DNA of 64,000 nucleotides from NCBI RefSeq assembly GCF_001557535.2, contig NZ_CP014315.1, forward strand, positions 1,364,001 to 1,428,000. The letters are read 5' to 3'. This stretch comes from Burkholderia sp. PAMC 26561 (lineage in GTDB: Bacteria > Pseudomonadota > Gammaproteobacteria > Burkholderiales > Burkholderiaceae). This document shows, piece after piece, positions 47,142-56,018 of this stretch. Under the pieces are notes generated by a model, which did not search any database, was not told the origin of the DNA, and worked only from the letters and a program-made list of their open reading frames with translations. A program made the position numbers and the translations under genes. Numbering within the stretch: position 1 is the first letter of the stretch; each line of letters starts with the position of its first letter.

Positions 47142-47405
47142 TCAGCGCGGGGGACACGACGGCAAGCGAACGTGCAGGTTCTGACACGGATAGTCCGGCC
47201 TCAGTTGAGGCGTGCGCTTTTTGACTGCAGGGGTCGCTGACGAGGCGCTGTTCTTGTGACCATCTGCATCGAAAGACGAGCAACCCGTCAACATGACGAC
47301 CGCGGCCAAGACGATGGAGACGCTCAAGGCGCGGATCGATCGCAATGGCCGCGCAGACGCTGCAGCACTGTCTTTACGGTCCGGATTCGGCTTGATTGAT
47401 TTCAC
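47142..47405 (-). CDS. Small putative lipoprotein, unknown function
   Basis: An 87-residue predicted lipoprotein with a GTG start; AAAGG lies eight bases upstream. The long basic leader ends in a hydrophobic stretch and lipobox (VVMLTGC, Cys near residue 42). The short mature part is rich in Ser, Lys and Pro and contains two more cysteines near the end. I recognise no family. It is encoded upstream of czcC in the same direction, with its stop only 143 bp before the czcC start. No copy of the 17-bp box lies before it, so its control may differ from that of its neighbours. Confidence 0.5.
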   Translation of the reverse strand: MKSIKPNPDRKDSAAASARPLRSIRALSVSIVLAAVVMLTGCSSFDADGHKNSASSATPAVKKRTPQLRPDYPCQNLHVRLPSCPPR

Positions 47406-47590
47406 GATCAGCACCTTTGGTTAATAGTGCAACGAGTTGATGAACGCATGACGCGGCAAGTGCGGACGCGCGATTCCCCAAACGCCCGTGGCCGATCGAT
47501 TTTCTTGGACGCGGGCGGTGGCCTCAACCTAGTAACGATCGTGCAGGGCGTGTGAAATCTTTGGCGGGGAACGCGTTTCGGCCCCTGGTA

Positions 47591-47851
47591 TCAAGGCCCG
47601 ACCCTGTGAATCAACTTGCTGACAGAGGGATCGGCACTAGCACCATCGACCTTTTCCTGAAGTGCATCGTCAGGCATCGCTTTTGAAGGCAGCTTTTCGG
47701 TGGAGGGGTCCGTTCGGCCGGCATCGGGCGTCTGCGCGGGATAACTCGGTCTGTCGAGGATACGTGGCGGATAGTCGTGCCCACCATCTGCGAAGCTATT
47801 CGAGGAAAGGGTTACCGCAAAAACGGCGATCAGAATGAGAGCTGGCTTCAT
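47591..47851 (-). CDS. Small secreted protein, possible CzcR target
   Basis: An 86-residue protein with a clear signal peptide (ALILIAVFAVTLSSNSFADG, cleavage near residue 21) and a strong GGAGG ribosome-binding site. The mature part of about 65 residues is hydrophilic and Pro/Asp-rich, starting DGGHDYPPRILDRPSYPAQ, with no cysteine and two histidines. I recognise no family. A copy of the ATGACA-N6-TCAT box is 87 bp upstream of its start, at the same place as in the czcC and DUF4148 genes, so metal control is likely. Confidence 0.65.
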   Translation of the reverse strand: MKPALILIAVFAVTLSSNSFADGGHDYPPRILDRPSYPAQTPDAGRTDPSTEKLPSKAMPDDALQEKVDGASADPSVSKLIHRVGP

Positions 47852-47938
47852 GAGAAATACCTCCAGACAATGCGGACCGAAGCGGTCTTCGATTGATCCC
47901 AGTCTGAGGCGTTGCTTCCCATGTGAACATGACGACCA

Positions 47939-47955
47939 GATGATTTTTTTGTCAT
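47939..47955 (-). promoter_or_regulatory. Predicted CzcR box, copy 2
   Basis: On the minus strand it reads ATGACAAAAAAATCATC, 87 bp before the start of the small secreted protein. A further TCATGTTCA element, also seen at copy 1, lies just downstream. Confidence 0.6.
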
Positions 47956-48005
47956 CCGGATTTAGAAGTCCGAACTGTATTAAATGGTCTATAAGTTTTT
48001 TCTAT

Positions 48006-48022
48006 ATGACAAAATTATCATG
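48006..48022 (+). promoter_or_regulatory. Predicted CzcR box, copy 3 (DUF4148 gene)
   Basis: Reads ATGACAAAATTATCATG on the plus strand, 86 bp before the DUF4148 start. A -10-like TACAAA lies 29 bp downstream (48052-48057). Confidence 0.6.
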
Positions 48023-48108
48023 GCGCGATCATGGTCGTGCACCGTCGGCCGTACAAACTTCTCTCCAAGCCGCCACATCGGCGGTCCTTAATCGAGAGAA
48101 ACCAAATT

Positions 48109-48378
48109 ATGAAAGCGTCGAAAAATATTCCCGCAGTTCTGGTTTTGACATGCGCGTCAGTGGTTGCGTTTGCTCAAACGCCGCCAAGCGGAAAAACTCG
48201 CCAGCAAGTGCAGCAGGAACTGGTACAAGCGCGGCACGATGGCATCATTCCGACTACGAAGAACGACTATCCGCCCAGCGCGGCCACCGTTGCGCGCAAT
48301 CAGGACGTCCATGCTGTAACAAAACATCCGGGTGAGCGAGTGCCGGCGCAAGCGGACCTTCACGACACTGCGAAGTGA
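48109..48378 (+). CDS. DUF4148 small periplasmic protein
   Basis: An 89-residue secreted protein with a signal peptide ending at VVAFAQ (about residue 20). The mature part GKTRQQVQQELVQARHDGII followed by PTTKNDYPPSAATVARNQ is the DUF4148 pattern, common and often multi-copy in Burkholderiales. Function unknown. The ATG at 48109 gives a normal leader; the longer frame does not. The predicted CzcR box upstream links this copy to metal response. Confidence 0.85.
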   Translation: MKASKNIPAVLVLTCASVVAFAQTPPSGKTRQQVQQELVQARHDGIIPTTKNDYPPSAATVARNQDVHAVTKHPGERVPAQADLHDTAK

Positions 48379-48399
48379 CGTGAAACATGCAAAAGGGTC

Positions 48400-48432
48400 A
48401 ACGCGAACGGTAGCTACGCTTCCGTTCGCGTT
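48400..48432 (+). terminator. Hairpin after the DUF4148 gene
   Basis: A perfect 11-bp inverted repeat AACGCGAACGG / CCGTTCGCGTT with an 11-base loop, 22 bp after the stop. It lacks a T-run, so termination may be weak or Rho-assisted. Confidence 0.5.
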
Positions 48433-48642
48433 GGGCGTCATGACAAGGCCGTTTCGGCGTAGTCTCAGCTGGGGCCGCCCTCCGTCAACAAGCCCAAGGA
48501 TCCCCATCACGAAAGTTAAACTAACACGAACCCCGAATAAATCTGGATTGCTTGCGGGCCACACGATCGATATCCTTCCGTGGCGCATTCACGCGAAATC
48601 CGCCACGCTCCGGCCGGAACAATTCATCCTCAGGACGGCGTC

Positions 48643-49536
48643 ATGCTCAAGAACATTGCAACCGGTTTGCTTGACATCGCTTACGAAGAACAAGGCGATC
48701 CCAACGGATGGCCGGTGATCCTGTCGCACGGCTTTCCATACGATATTCACGCCTACGACGACGTCACACCGCGCCTGACGGCCCAGGGCGCCCGGGTCCT
48801 GACGCCCTATCTGCGGGGCTACGGACCGACGCGCTTTCTTGCGTCGACGACACCCCGGTCAGGTCAGCAGGCAGCGCTCGGGGCGGACCTGCGGGCGCTG
48901 CTCGACGCACTTCAGATCGAACAAGCCGTGCTCGGCGGATACGACTGGGGCGGCCGCGCGTCGTGCATCGTGGCAGCGCTCTACCCGGCAAGAGCGCGAG
49001 GTCTGGTTTCCGTGAACGGCTACAACATCCAGAATCTGGCTGCCGCTACGCAGCCCGAAAGTCCAGAGAAGGAATACCGGCTTTGGTACCAGTACTATTT
49101 CCACGGCGAACGCGGCCGGGCCGGACTGAGCGAGAATCGTCGTGAGTTCTGCCGGCTGTTATGGTCATTGTGGTCGCCGACCTGGCATTTCAACGACGAC
49201 ACGTACGCGCGTTCAGCCGCTGCATTCGACAATCCGGATTTCGTCGATGTCGTCATCCATTCGTACCGGCATCGCTATGGACTCGTCGACGGCGATCCGC
49301 AATTCGACGACATAGAGCGCCGCTTGGCGGTCATGCCATCCATCACGGTGCCGGCCATCACGCTGCAAGGCGATGCCGATGGCGTCAGTCCTCCAGGCGG
49401 CAGTCAGGCCGGCTTGAAGCGGTTCACGGGCCGTCATGAGAACCGCGTGGTTCCGAATGCCGGTCACAACCTTGCGCAAGAGGCGCCGGATGCGTTCGCC
49501 GACGCGATTCTTGAGGTCAATGCCTGGGCGGGATGA
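48643..49536 (+). CDS. Alpha/beta hydrolase, epoxide hydrolase/dehalogenase type
   Basis: A 297-residue alpha/beta-fold hydrolase. The oxyanion-hole region is SHGFPYDIHAYDD. The nucleophile elbow is GGYDWGGRA with Asp101, so an aspartate rather than a serine, as in epoxide hydrolases and haloalkane dehalogenases. The catalytic His is near 275 (PNAGHNLAQEAP), and an acidic partner is probably the Asp in LQGDADGVSPP. The start at 48643 lies just before the conserved core. About 265 bp separate it from the DUF4148 gene, with only a hairpin recognised. The convergent MFS gene follows. Confidence 0.88.
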   Translation: MLKNIATGLLDIAYEEQGDPNGWPVILSHGFPYDIHAYDDVTPRLTAQGARVLTPYLRGYGPTRFLASTTPRSGQQAALGADLRALLDALQIEQAVLGGYDWGGRASCIVAALYPARARGLVSVNGYNIQNLAAATQPESPEKEYRLWYQYYFHGERGRAGLSENRREFCRLLWSLWSPTWHFNDDTYARSAAAFDNPDFVDVVIHSYRHRYGLVDGDPQFDDIERRLAVMPSITVPAITLQGDADGVSPPGGSQAGLKRFTGRHENRVVPNAGHNLAQEAPDAFADAILEVNAWAG

Positions 49537-49574
49537 TCGGCGCATGAAGCGGAACAGGATCCGGATGTTTATCG

Positions 49575-50858
49575 TCACTGCTTCTGCTGAGCGGCAAAGC
49601 GCGGTTTGCTCCTCTCCCCCGCGGCCCGCAAAACGAAAGCGAAGGCGGTGAACACGAACCCAACCGCACAGACGCCGGACCATCCGGACAGCGCCCAGGC
49701 AGCGCCTGACAATGCGGCGCCGAGCGCGCCGCCGACAAAGAATATCCCGACGAACAAGCCATTCAGTCGCCCGCGCGCAGTCGGGTCCATCAGGTTGATT
49801 GCCCGCCGGCCGAGCGTCTGGTCGGTGACAACACCGGCATCGAGCGCGCCCGCGCCTACGACCAGCATCGCGACAGCCAATACCGGATGCGCCTGCGCCG
49901 AAAAGCCTCCCCAGCCGGCACCGGCCACGCCGATTACCAGGAGCGCAACGAGCATCGTCAGATGGCCGGCCAGCAGCATCTTGCGGCTCCATCCCCGGTC
50001 GCCCGCACGACCGGCGAGCGGTGTCACGATCGCTCCTGCCGCACCGGCGAGCGCAAACAACGCAATGCCATTCATGCCGAAGCCGAACGGCGGTTGAACG
50101 AGCCGCAGGCCGATCGCGGTCCAGAACGCGCTGAACGCACCCATGACCAGTGCCGCCGATGCAGCATTGCGTTGCAGCACAGGCTCGGTGCGCACCAATG
50201 TCCAAAGCGAATACAGGAGAGCGGAATACGATGTCCGGTTACCAGGCGTGCGCACGGGAAGCTTCAGATACAGCACGACGGCGACCAGCGCATCAGTAAG
50301 CGCGGCGAGACCGTAGAAAGCACGCCAGCCGACTGTCCCCGCTATCAGGCTCGCGGCCGGACGCGACAACAGGATCCCGAGCATCAAGCCGCTCATCACA
50401 TTGCCGACCGCGCGTCCGCGATGAATTTCCGGCGCCATTGAAGCGGCCATCGGGACGAGCATCTGGATGGCGCTGGACGCAACGCCTGCCAGCAATACAG
50501 CGACGAGAAACAAGACGCGCGAATCGGCGACCATCGCCATTGCGAGAAAGACGGCCCCGCAAGCCAGCGTCCACACAATAAGCCGACGGTTCTCCAGCAG
50601 ATCGCATAGCGGCACGAGCAGCACCAGTCCGATTGCGTAGCCAAGTTGCGGCAGCATGGCAGCGAGGCCGGCGAACTGCGGTGCAAGGTGCAGGCTCAAG
50701 CCGATCGCGCCGGTCAGCGTTTGAGCGGCAAACAGGTTCATCACCATCACGCCGACTGCGGTCGCGAAGAAAACGGTCAGCGGGACAGTGAGCGTAGGCG
50801 TGGCGTCGGCTTTCGGCACCCTACTGACGACGGGGGTGGTTTCTGCGGTGGGAAGCAT
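49575..50858 (-). CDS. MFS transporter, drug/metabolite exporter type
   Basis: A 427-residue transporter with twelve predicted helices. The first helix lacks charged residues, and PLCDLLENRRLIVW in loop 2-3 is the motif A-like region. It resembles arabinose-efflux/YdeA-type exporters rather than sugar or acid importers. It is divergent from a LysR regulator (96 bp apart) that probably controls it, and convergent with the alpha/beta hydrolase. The substrate is unknown. Confidence 0.85.
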   Translation of the reverse strand: MLPTAETTPVVSRVPKADATPTLTVPLTVFFATAVGVMVMNLFAAQTLTGAIGLSLHLAPQFAGLAAMLPQLGYAIGLVLLVPLCDLLENRRLIVWTLACGAVFLAMAMVADSRVLFLVAVLLAGVASSAIQMLVPMAASMAPEIHRGRAVGNVMSGLMLGILLSRPAASLIAGTVGWRAFYGLAALTDALVAVVLYLKLPVRTPGNRTSYSALLYSLWTLVRTEPVLQRNAASAALVMGAFSAFWTAIGLRLVQPPFGFGMNGIALFALAGAAGAIVTPLAGRAGDRGWSRKMLLAGHLTMLVALLVIGVAGAGWGGFSAQAHPVLAVAMLVVGAGALDAGVVTDQTLGRRAINLMDPTARGRLNGLFVGIFFVGGALGAALSGAAWALSGWSGVCAVGFVFTAFAFVLRAAGERSKPRFAAQQKQ

Positions 50859-50908
50859 CGAATGTTTTCTCTGGACTGGATCAGAGAAGCATCCTAACGA
50901 TGCGAACG

Positions 50909-50955
50909 TTATGCGACAATTGAAAAATGTTGATAATGATTATGCGAGTTAATTG
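50909..50955. promoter_or_regulatory. Repeats in the MFS/LysR divergent region
   Basis: TTATGCGA occurs twice (50909 and 50940), each followed within three bases by AATTG. Between them is the palindrome ATAAT-g-ATTAT (50933-50943). The layout suits a LysR-controlled divergent promoter. Pattern seen by eye only. Confidence 0.4.
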
Positions 50956-51902
50956 TGAACACCCGGGACTTGCAGGCGTTTGTCGCAGTCGTAGAAAGCG
51001 GTTCGATGGTTCGTGCCGCGGAAAAGCTCCATCTTACGCAGCCGGGTTTAACGCGGCGCGTGCAAAACCTCGAGACCATGCTGGGCGTGGAACTGCTCGA
51101 GCGTCAGAGCAAGCCGCTGAAGCCATCGGCTGCCGGCAACGAGGTGTATGCGCTCGCGCGAACCGTGCTGCGCGCGGTGGACGACTTGTTGTCGGTTGCA
51201 TCGCTCGACAGCGAACCGTCCGGCGAAATGCGGATCGGGATGCCGCCCTTTCTCGGCAAAGTGGCGCTGGAGAAGCCCGTTGACCGTCTGCGCTGCATGT
51301 TTGCGCGACTGACGCTGCGTGTCACGGCGGGCTGGTCGCCATCACTCGTGCAAGGCGTCGAACGCGGATCGCTCGATGCAGCAATCGTATTGATGCCACC
51401 CGGCTTCGCGCCGCCGGAGGCATTGCACGCAGCACGCCTCGCGTTCGTGCCGACGGTGATTGTCGCGGCGCGTTCTCTCGGGCTTCCTGATGTGCCGGCA
51501 ACGCTCGCAGAGTTGAGCCGCCACGAATGGGTGCTGAATCAGGATGGCTGCGGAATGCGCTCGGTGTTGAGGCGCGCGCTGCAAGCTGCCGGCCTGCCGT
51601 TGAACGTCGCGGTCGAAGCGTTCGGCTCCGAACTTCAACTGTCCCTTGTTGCACGCGGGCTCGGTATCGGGCTTGTCACGCCGGACATACTGGAGAGGAG
51701 TTCGCACCGGGCGGCGCTGCAGATCATCGATACCACCGATTTCCGCACTGGAGTGGATGTGTGGTTCGTCCATGGTTCCGTTCCGGGCCGGTTGATGCGG
51801 GCCATCGACCTGTTGCGTTCTTCATTGGACGACGTGCTTGCCGAACGCGGCATCGCGCCGCTCGCCGAAGAAATGGAACCGGCCGGTCAGGTCGCTCAGT
51901 AA
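50955..51902 (+). CDS. LysR-family regulator
   Basis: A 315-residue LysR regulator with a GTG start. The helix-turn-helix is MNTRDLQAFVAVVESGSMVR then KLHLTQPGLTRRVQNLETML. The co-inducer domain follows, and the C-terminus extends about 15 residues past the usual end. It is divergent from the MFS exporter gene, its likely target. Confidence 0.9.
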   Translation: MNTRDLQAFVAVVESGSMVRAAEKLHLTQPGLTRRVQNLETMLGVELLERQSKPLKPSAAGNEVYALARTVLRAVDDLLSVASLDSEPSGEMRIGMPPFLGKVALEKPVDRLRCMFARLTLRVTAGWSPSLVQGVERGSLDAAIVLMPPGFAPPEALHAARLAFVPTVIVAARSLGLPDVPATLAELSRHEWVLNQDGCGMRSVLRRALQAAGLPLNVAVEAFGSELQLSLVARGLGIGLVTPDILERSSHRAALQIIDTTDFRTGVDVWFVHGSVPGRLMRAIDLLRSSLDDVLAERGIAPLAEEMEPAGQVAQ

Positions 51903-51912
51903 GGGCTGTGTG

Positions 51913-51928
51913 TTGACCTGGGTCAACC
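51913..51928. repeat. Perfect inverted repeat before the P3A ATPase
   Basis: GTTGACC-TG-GGTCAAC, a complete 7-bp palindrome 11 bp after the LysR stop. It could be the end hairpin of that gene or an operator for the ATPase gene about 190 bp downstream. There is no T-run. Confidence 0.4.
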
Positions 51929-52117
51929 GGGGAGTGGCGATGTGGACTACCTTCAAGGATGGTCCTCATTCGTTCATCGCCGGGCTTGATCCAGCGCGTG
52001 ATCGACCTCCTCCTCTTGGAATCGGAAAATCATGCCAGGCAACCGTACAGAACGGCGACACGCCGTTCCATCGAACCTCGCCGCAAGCTCGAGCAGGGCC
52101 CTGGGCACGACTGACTC

Positions 52118-54522
52118 GTGGAGCATCCCTTGACCGTCTCTTCGCCCGGCCCGGCCGATGACAGCATCACCCTTTCGGTCCCGCAAGCGGGTGCACCGAA
52201 GCTCAAGACAACCGGTGCCGCCGGCCTCAGCACGGCCGAAGCCGCGCTGCGGCTCACACAAAACGGTGCGAACGCCGTCGCCGATATCACGCCTCACCCG
52301 CTATGGCGCGCGGTCCGGAAATTATGGGCACCGGTTCCGTGGATGCTCGAAGCGGCAATCGTCCTGCAACTGGGACTGGGCGATTATGTCGGCGCGGGTA
52401 TCGTCCTGTTGTTGCTGCTCTTCAACGCAGGGCTCGGGCTCTTCCAGGAAGGTCAGGCGCAAGCCACCGTCGATGCCCTCAAGTCACGTCTCGCGCTGAT
52501 CGCGGCCGTGCGTCGCGACGGCCAGTGGACCACCGTCCCCCGGCGCTTGCGCTAGTGGCGGGCGATATCGTCAAGCTGTCGCTTGGCACCGTCGTTGCCG
52601 CCGATGTCCGGCTGAGCGCCGGCTCCGTCCTGCTCGACCAGTCGATGCTCACCGGCGAATCCGCCGCCACCGAATCCGGCGCGGGATCGCTGGCCTTTGC
52701 CGGCGCGCTGGTGCGTCGCGGCGAAGCCGTGGCGGAAGTGATCGCAACCGGCGAGCGTACGAAGTTCGGCCGCACGGCGGAGCTGGTGCGCACGGCCAAG
52801 GTCGAAAGCTCGCAACAGAAGACGGTCCTGCGTGTCGTGCGTAATCTGGTGTTGTTCAACGGCGCGGTGACCCTGCTTCTTGGCATCTATGCCTTTTCGG
52901 TTTCCATGCCGATCGGCGAGGTCGTGCCGCTGCTGCTCGTCGCGCTTTTATCGTCGATTCCCGTGGCGTTGCCTTCCATGTTCACGCTCGCCGCCGCGGT
53001 CGGCGCACGCTCGCTCGCAAGCCGCGGCGTCTTGCCGACAAGCCTCTCAGCCGTCGATGAAGCCGCCGGCATCGACATCCTTTGTTCCGACAAGACCGGC
53101 ACGCTGACACGCAACGAACTCGCGGTGATCAACGTTCGCGCGCTGCCGCCCTACGACGAAGCCCACGTCCTGGCACTGGCCGCGGCCGCGAGTTCGGACG
53201 GCGGCCGGGATCCCGTCGATACCGCCATCCGCCGCGCATCGGCAAGCCAGCCGGTCAAGGACATCCCGGCGTTGATCACGTTCATCCCTTTCGATCCCGC
53301 CCTGAAACGCTCCGAAGCCACAGTGCGCGGTGCAGACGGCGCGCAACAACGCGTCCTGAAAGGCGCATTCCCGACCATTGCGGCACTTGCGCAGCCGAGC
53401 GCGAATGCTGCGCCAATCGTGGATGAATTCGAGGCCAAGGGGTTACGCGTACTGGCCGTCGCGGCGGGAACATCCGGTGCCCTGACGATAGCCGGGTTTA
53501 TCGCCCTGAGCGATCCGCCCCGCGACGACTCCGCTGCGCTGGTCACCGAACTCGACGGGCTCGGCGTGCGCACGGTCATGGTGACGGGCGACGCGCGCAA
53601 GACCGCGGAAACAGTGGCGGCATCGGTTGGCATCAAGGGCGCTGTCTGGGACAAGAGCCCGATTCCCGCCGACATGAATGCGCAAAGCTACGCGGTCTTC
53701 GCGAGCGTGCTGCCGGAGGACAAGTACCAGCTCGTCAAGTCACTGCAGCAGCGCGGACATATCGTGGGGATGTGCGGCGATGGCGCGAACGACGCGCCCG
53801 CGTTAAGGCAGGCGCAGATGGGCATTGCGGTATCGACGGCCACGGATGTCGCGAAATCGGCCGCGGGCGTCGTGCTCACGGAAGCGGGCCTTGGCGGTAT
53901 CGTCGCGCTGGTCAAGGAAGGCCGGACCACGTTCCAGCGCATCCTGACCTACACGCTGCGCTCGATCATCCACAAGATCGTGCAGGTCCTGTTCCTTGCC
54001 GTCGGCCTGATTCTGACGGGTCACGCGATCCTCACACCGGCGCTCATGGTGCTGATGATGGTGACCGGCGACTTCCTGGCCATGTCGTCTTCCACCGATA
54101 ACGTGCGCCCCTCGCCACGCCCGAACATCTGGCGCATCCGCAACCTGACCATCGCGGGTATTGTGTTGGGAATCGTGGATCTGCTGTTCTGCGTTGCATG
54201 CCTCGCGACGGCGAAATTTGCACTGGGCTTCGACACCGGCATGCTGCGCACAGTGGCAGTCGTGACGCTCGTATTCAGCGGTCAGGCGGTCTTTTATGTC
54301 GCGCGGGAACGGGAACATCTTTGGAGTTCGGTGCCGGGGAAATGGCTGATCCTGTCGTCCATGGTGGATCTGACGTTCATCAGCATCCTGGCAATCAACG
54401 GCGTTCTGATGGATGCCGTGCCGCTCGTCGTCATTCTCGGCTTGCTGGGCGCCGCGGCGGTGCTCGCCCTCGTACTCGATTCAGTCAAACAAGTCTTGTT
54501 TCATCGAATGACGGTGGCGTGA
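52118..54522 (+). pseudogene. P3A-type proton-pumping ATPase, one frameshift
   Basis: Read across the break, this gives about 800 residues of a plasma-membrane H+-ATPase (PMA1-like). The N-terminal cation-ATPase domain (GLSTAEAALRLTQNGANAV) and first helices are in one frame, ending RRDGQWTTVPRRLR at 52555. The other frame resumes with LALVAGDIVKLSLGTVVAAD. Adding one base in the CCCCC run at 52537-52541 restores a single reading frame. Motifs after the break are intact: MLTGES, TM4 SIPVALPSMFTLAAAV, CSDKTGTLTRNEL, GDGANDAPALRQA. A TM6 segment (TGDFLAMSSSTDNVRPSP) has the Asp expected for proton transport in plant and fungal pumps. The start is GTG at 52118 or TTG at 52130. It lies just before an NRAMP-type transporter. 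Sequencing error or a real null allele are both possible. Confidence 0.85.
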
Positions 54523-54579
54523 CTTCAGACGCGCGGGCCGAACGTTCGATACAAACGAAAAACCAGGCACCAGGCCATT

Positions 54580-55887
54580 ATGAATAAGCCCTTACCGGAT
54601 TACGATGCAGAAGGTCCCGATCCCGTAATAGGCCCGACCAAACCGCATCTGCTGGGCGTGCTGGGTCCCGGCCTCATTACAGGCGCCTCCGACGACGACC
54701 CCAGCGGCATCGCCACGTATAGCCAGGTGGGCGCGGCCTTCGGCTATGGGCTGTCGTGGACGCTGCTCTTCAGCTATCCGTTGATGGTCGCCATCCAGAT
54801 GATCAGCGCCCGCATCGGCCGCACTACCGGCCACGGCATTGCGGGCGTCCTGCGCCGGCACTATCCGGCATGGCTGCTGCAATGGATCGTCGTGCTGCTG
54901 CTGATTGCGAACATCGTCAACGTGGGCGCCGATCTGGGCGCCATGGCCGATGCACTCTCGCTTTTACTGCCGGGTCCCAAATGGCTGTATGTGCTGCTGT
55001 TCTCAGTGATCTGCGTCGCCATGCAGTTGTTGCTGCAATACACACGCTACGTGGCCGTGCTCAAGTGGTTCACGCTCTCCCTGTTTGCTTATTTCGCCGT
55101 GCTGGCCGTGGCGCATGTCGACTGGTCCCGGCTCGCAAGCAGCCTGTTTATTCCGCGTCCGCTCTGGACATCGGCATATCTGACTGCTGTTGTTGCCGTG
55201 TTCGGAACCACTATCAGCCCCTATCTGTTTTTCTGGCAGTCCGGCGAAGAAGTCGAGGACATGCGCGTGCATCCGCGGCGCGTGGATCTCTTCGATGCAC
55301 CCGAGCAGGGTCCGGCGGCGCTGCATCGAATAGAAGTCGATACGATGGCCGGCATGGGGCTATCCAACATGGTCGCCCTGGCGATCCTCGCGACCACGGC
55401 GGCGACGCTGCACGCGGGCGGCATTGTCGATATTGAAACCTCCGCGCAGGCAGCCCAGGCGCTGCGGCCGATTGCCGGCCCGTTCGCTGCGCTGTTTTTC
55501 ACGGTTGGGCTGATCGGGACCGGCTTCCTGGCCGTGCCGGTGCTGGCCGGATCGGCGGCTTATGCGATCGGCGAGGCGCGCGACTGGCCGGTGGGTTTCA
55601 CCCGCAAGATGCAGGAAGCGAAGGCGTTTTACGCGACTATCGCGATTGCCACGCTGATCGGCATGGTCATCAATTTCACTTCCGTCAATCCAATCAAGGC
55701 GCTCTACTGGAGCGCGGTGCTCAATGGCGTGGTCGCGGTGCCCGTGATGTTCGTGATGATGAAAATCGCGTGCCGCCCGGACATCATGGGGAGATTCGCC
55801 GCTCGGGGCTGGCTGCGCGCGCTCGGCTGGATTGCGACGGCCGTCATGCTGGTGATTTCGGTCGCCATGGTGGTGACGTCGATTTGA
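54580..55887 (+). CDS. NRAMP-family metal transporter, atypical
   Basis: A 435-residue membrane protein with eleven or twelve helices and the NRAMP fold: LLGVLGPGLITGASDDDPSG at TM1 and ARIGRTTGHGIAGVLRRHYP in the first loop. The ion-site motifs differ from manganese transporters. TM1 reads DPSG instead of DPGN, and TM6 reads GTTISPYLFFWQSGEEVEDM, lacking the Met-Pro-His that selects transition metals. Such variants are known in NRAMP-related magnesium transporters and other divergent clades, so Mn/Fe transport should not be assumed. It follows the proton ATPase by 57 bp. Confidence 0.87.
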   Translation: MNKPLPDYDAEGPDPVIGPTKPHLLGVLGPGLITGASDDDPSGIATYSQVGAAFGYGLSWTLLFSYPLMVAIQMISARIGRTTGHGIAGVLRRHYPAWLLQWIVVLLLIANIVNVGADLGAMADALSLLLPGPKWLYVLLFSVICVAMQLLLQYTRYVAVLKWFTLSLFAYFAVLAVAHVDWSRLASSLFIPRPLWTSAYLTAVVAVFGTTISPYLFFWQSGEEVEDMRVHPRRVDLFDAPEQGPAALHRIEVDTMAGMGLSNMVALAILATTAATLHAGGIVDIETSAQAAQALRPIAGPFAALFFTVGLIGTGFLAVPVLAGSAAYAIGEARDWPVGFTRKMQEAKAFYATIAIATLIGMVINFTSVNPIKALYWSAVLNGVVAVPVMFVMMKIACRPDIMGRFAARGWLRALGWIATAVMLVISVAMVVTSI

Positions 55888-56018
55888 CGAATGTGTGCGC
55901 GGCTCGCTGAAGTCGCGTTAGTGCGCTTGGAATGGGTATTGCTGAATTGTCGTGGCCGACAGTGAGACGGCTGAAGGGTGCTCACGGATCCCGGCTAACG
56001 AACATTCAGGAGCTGCAA

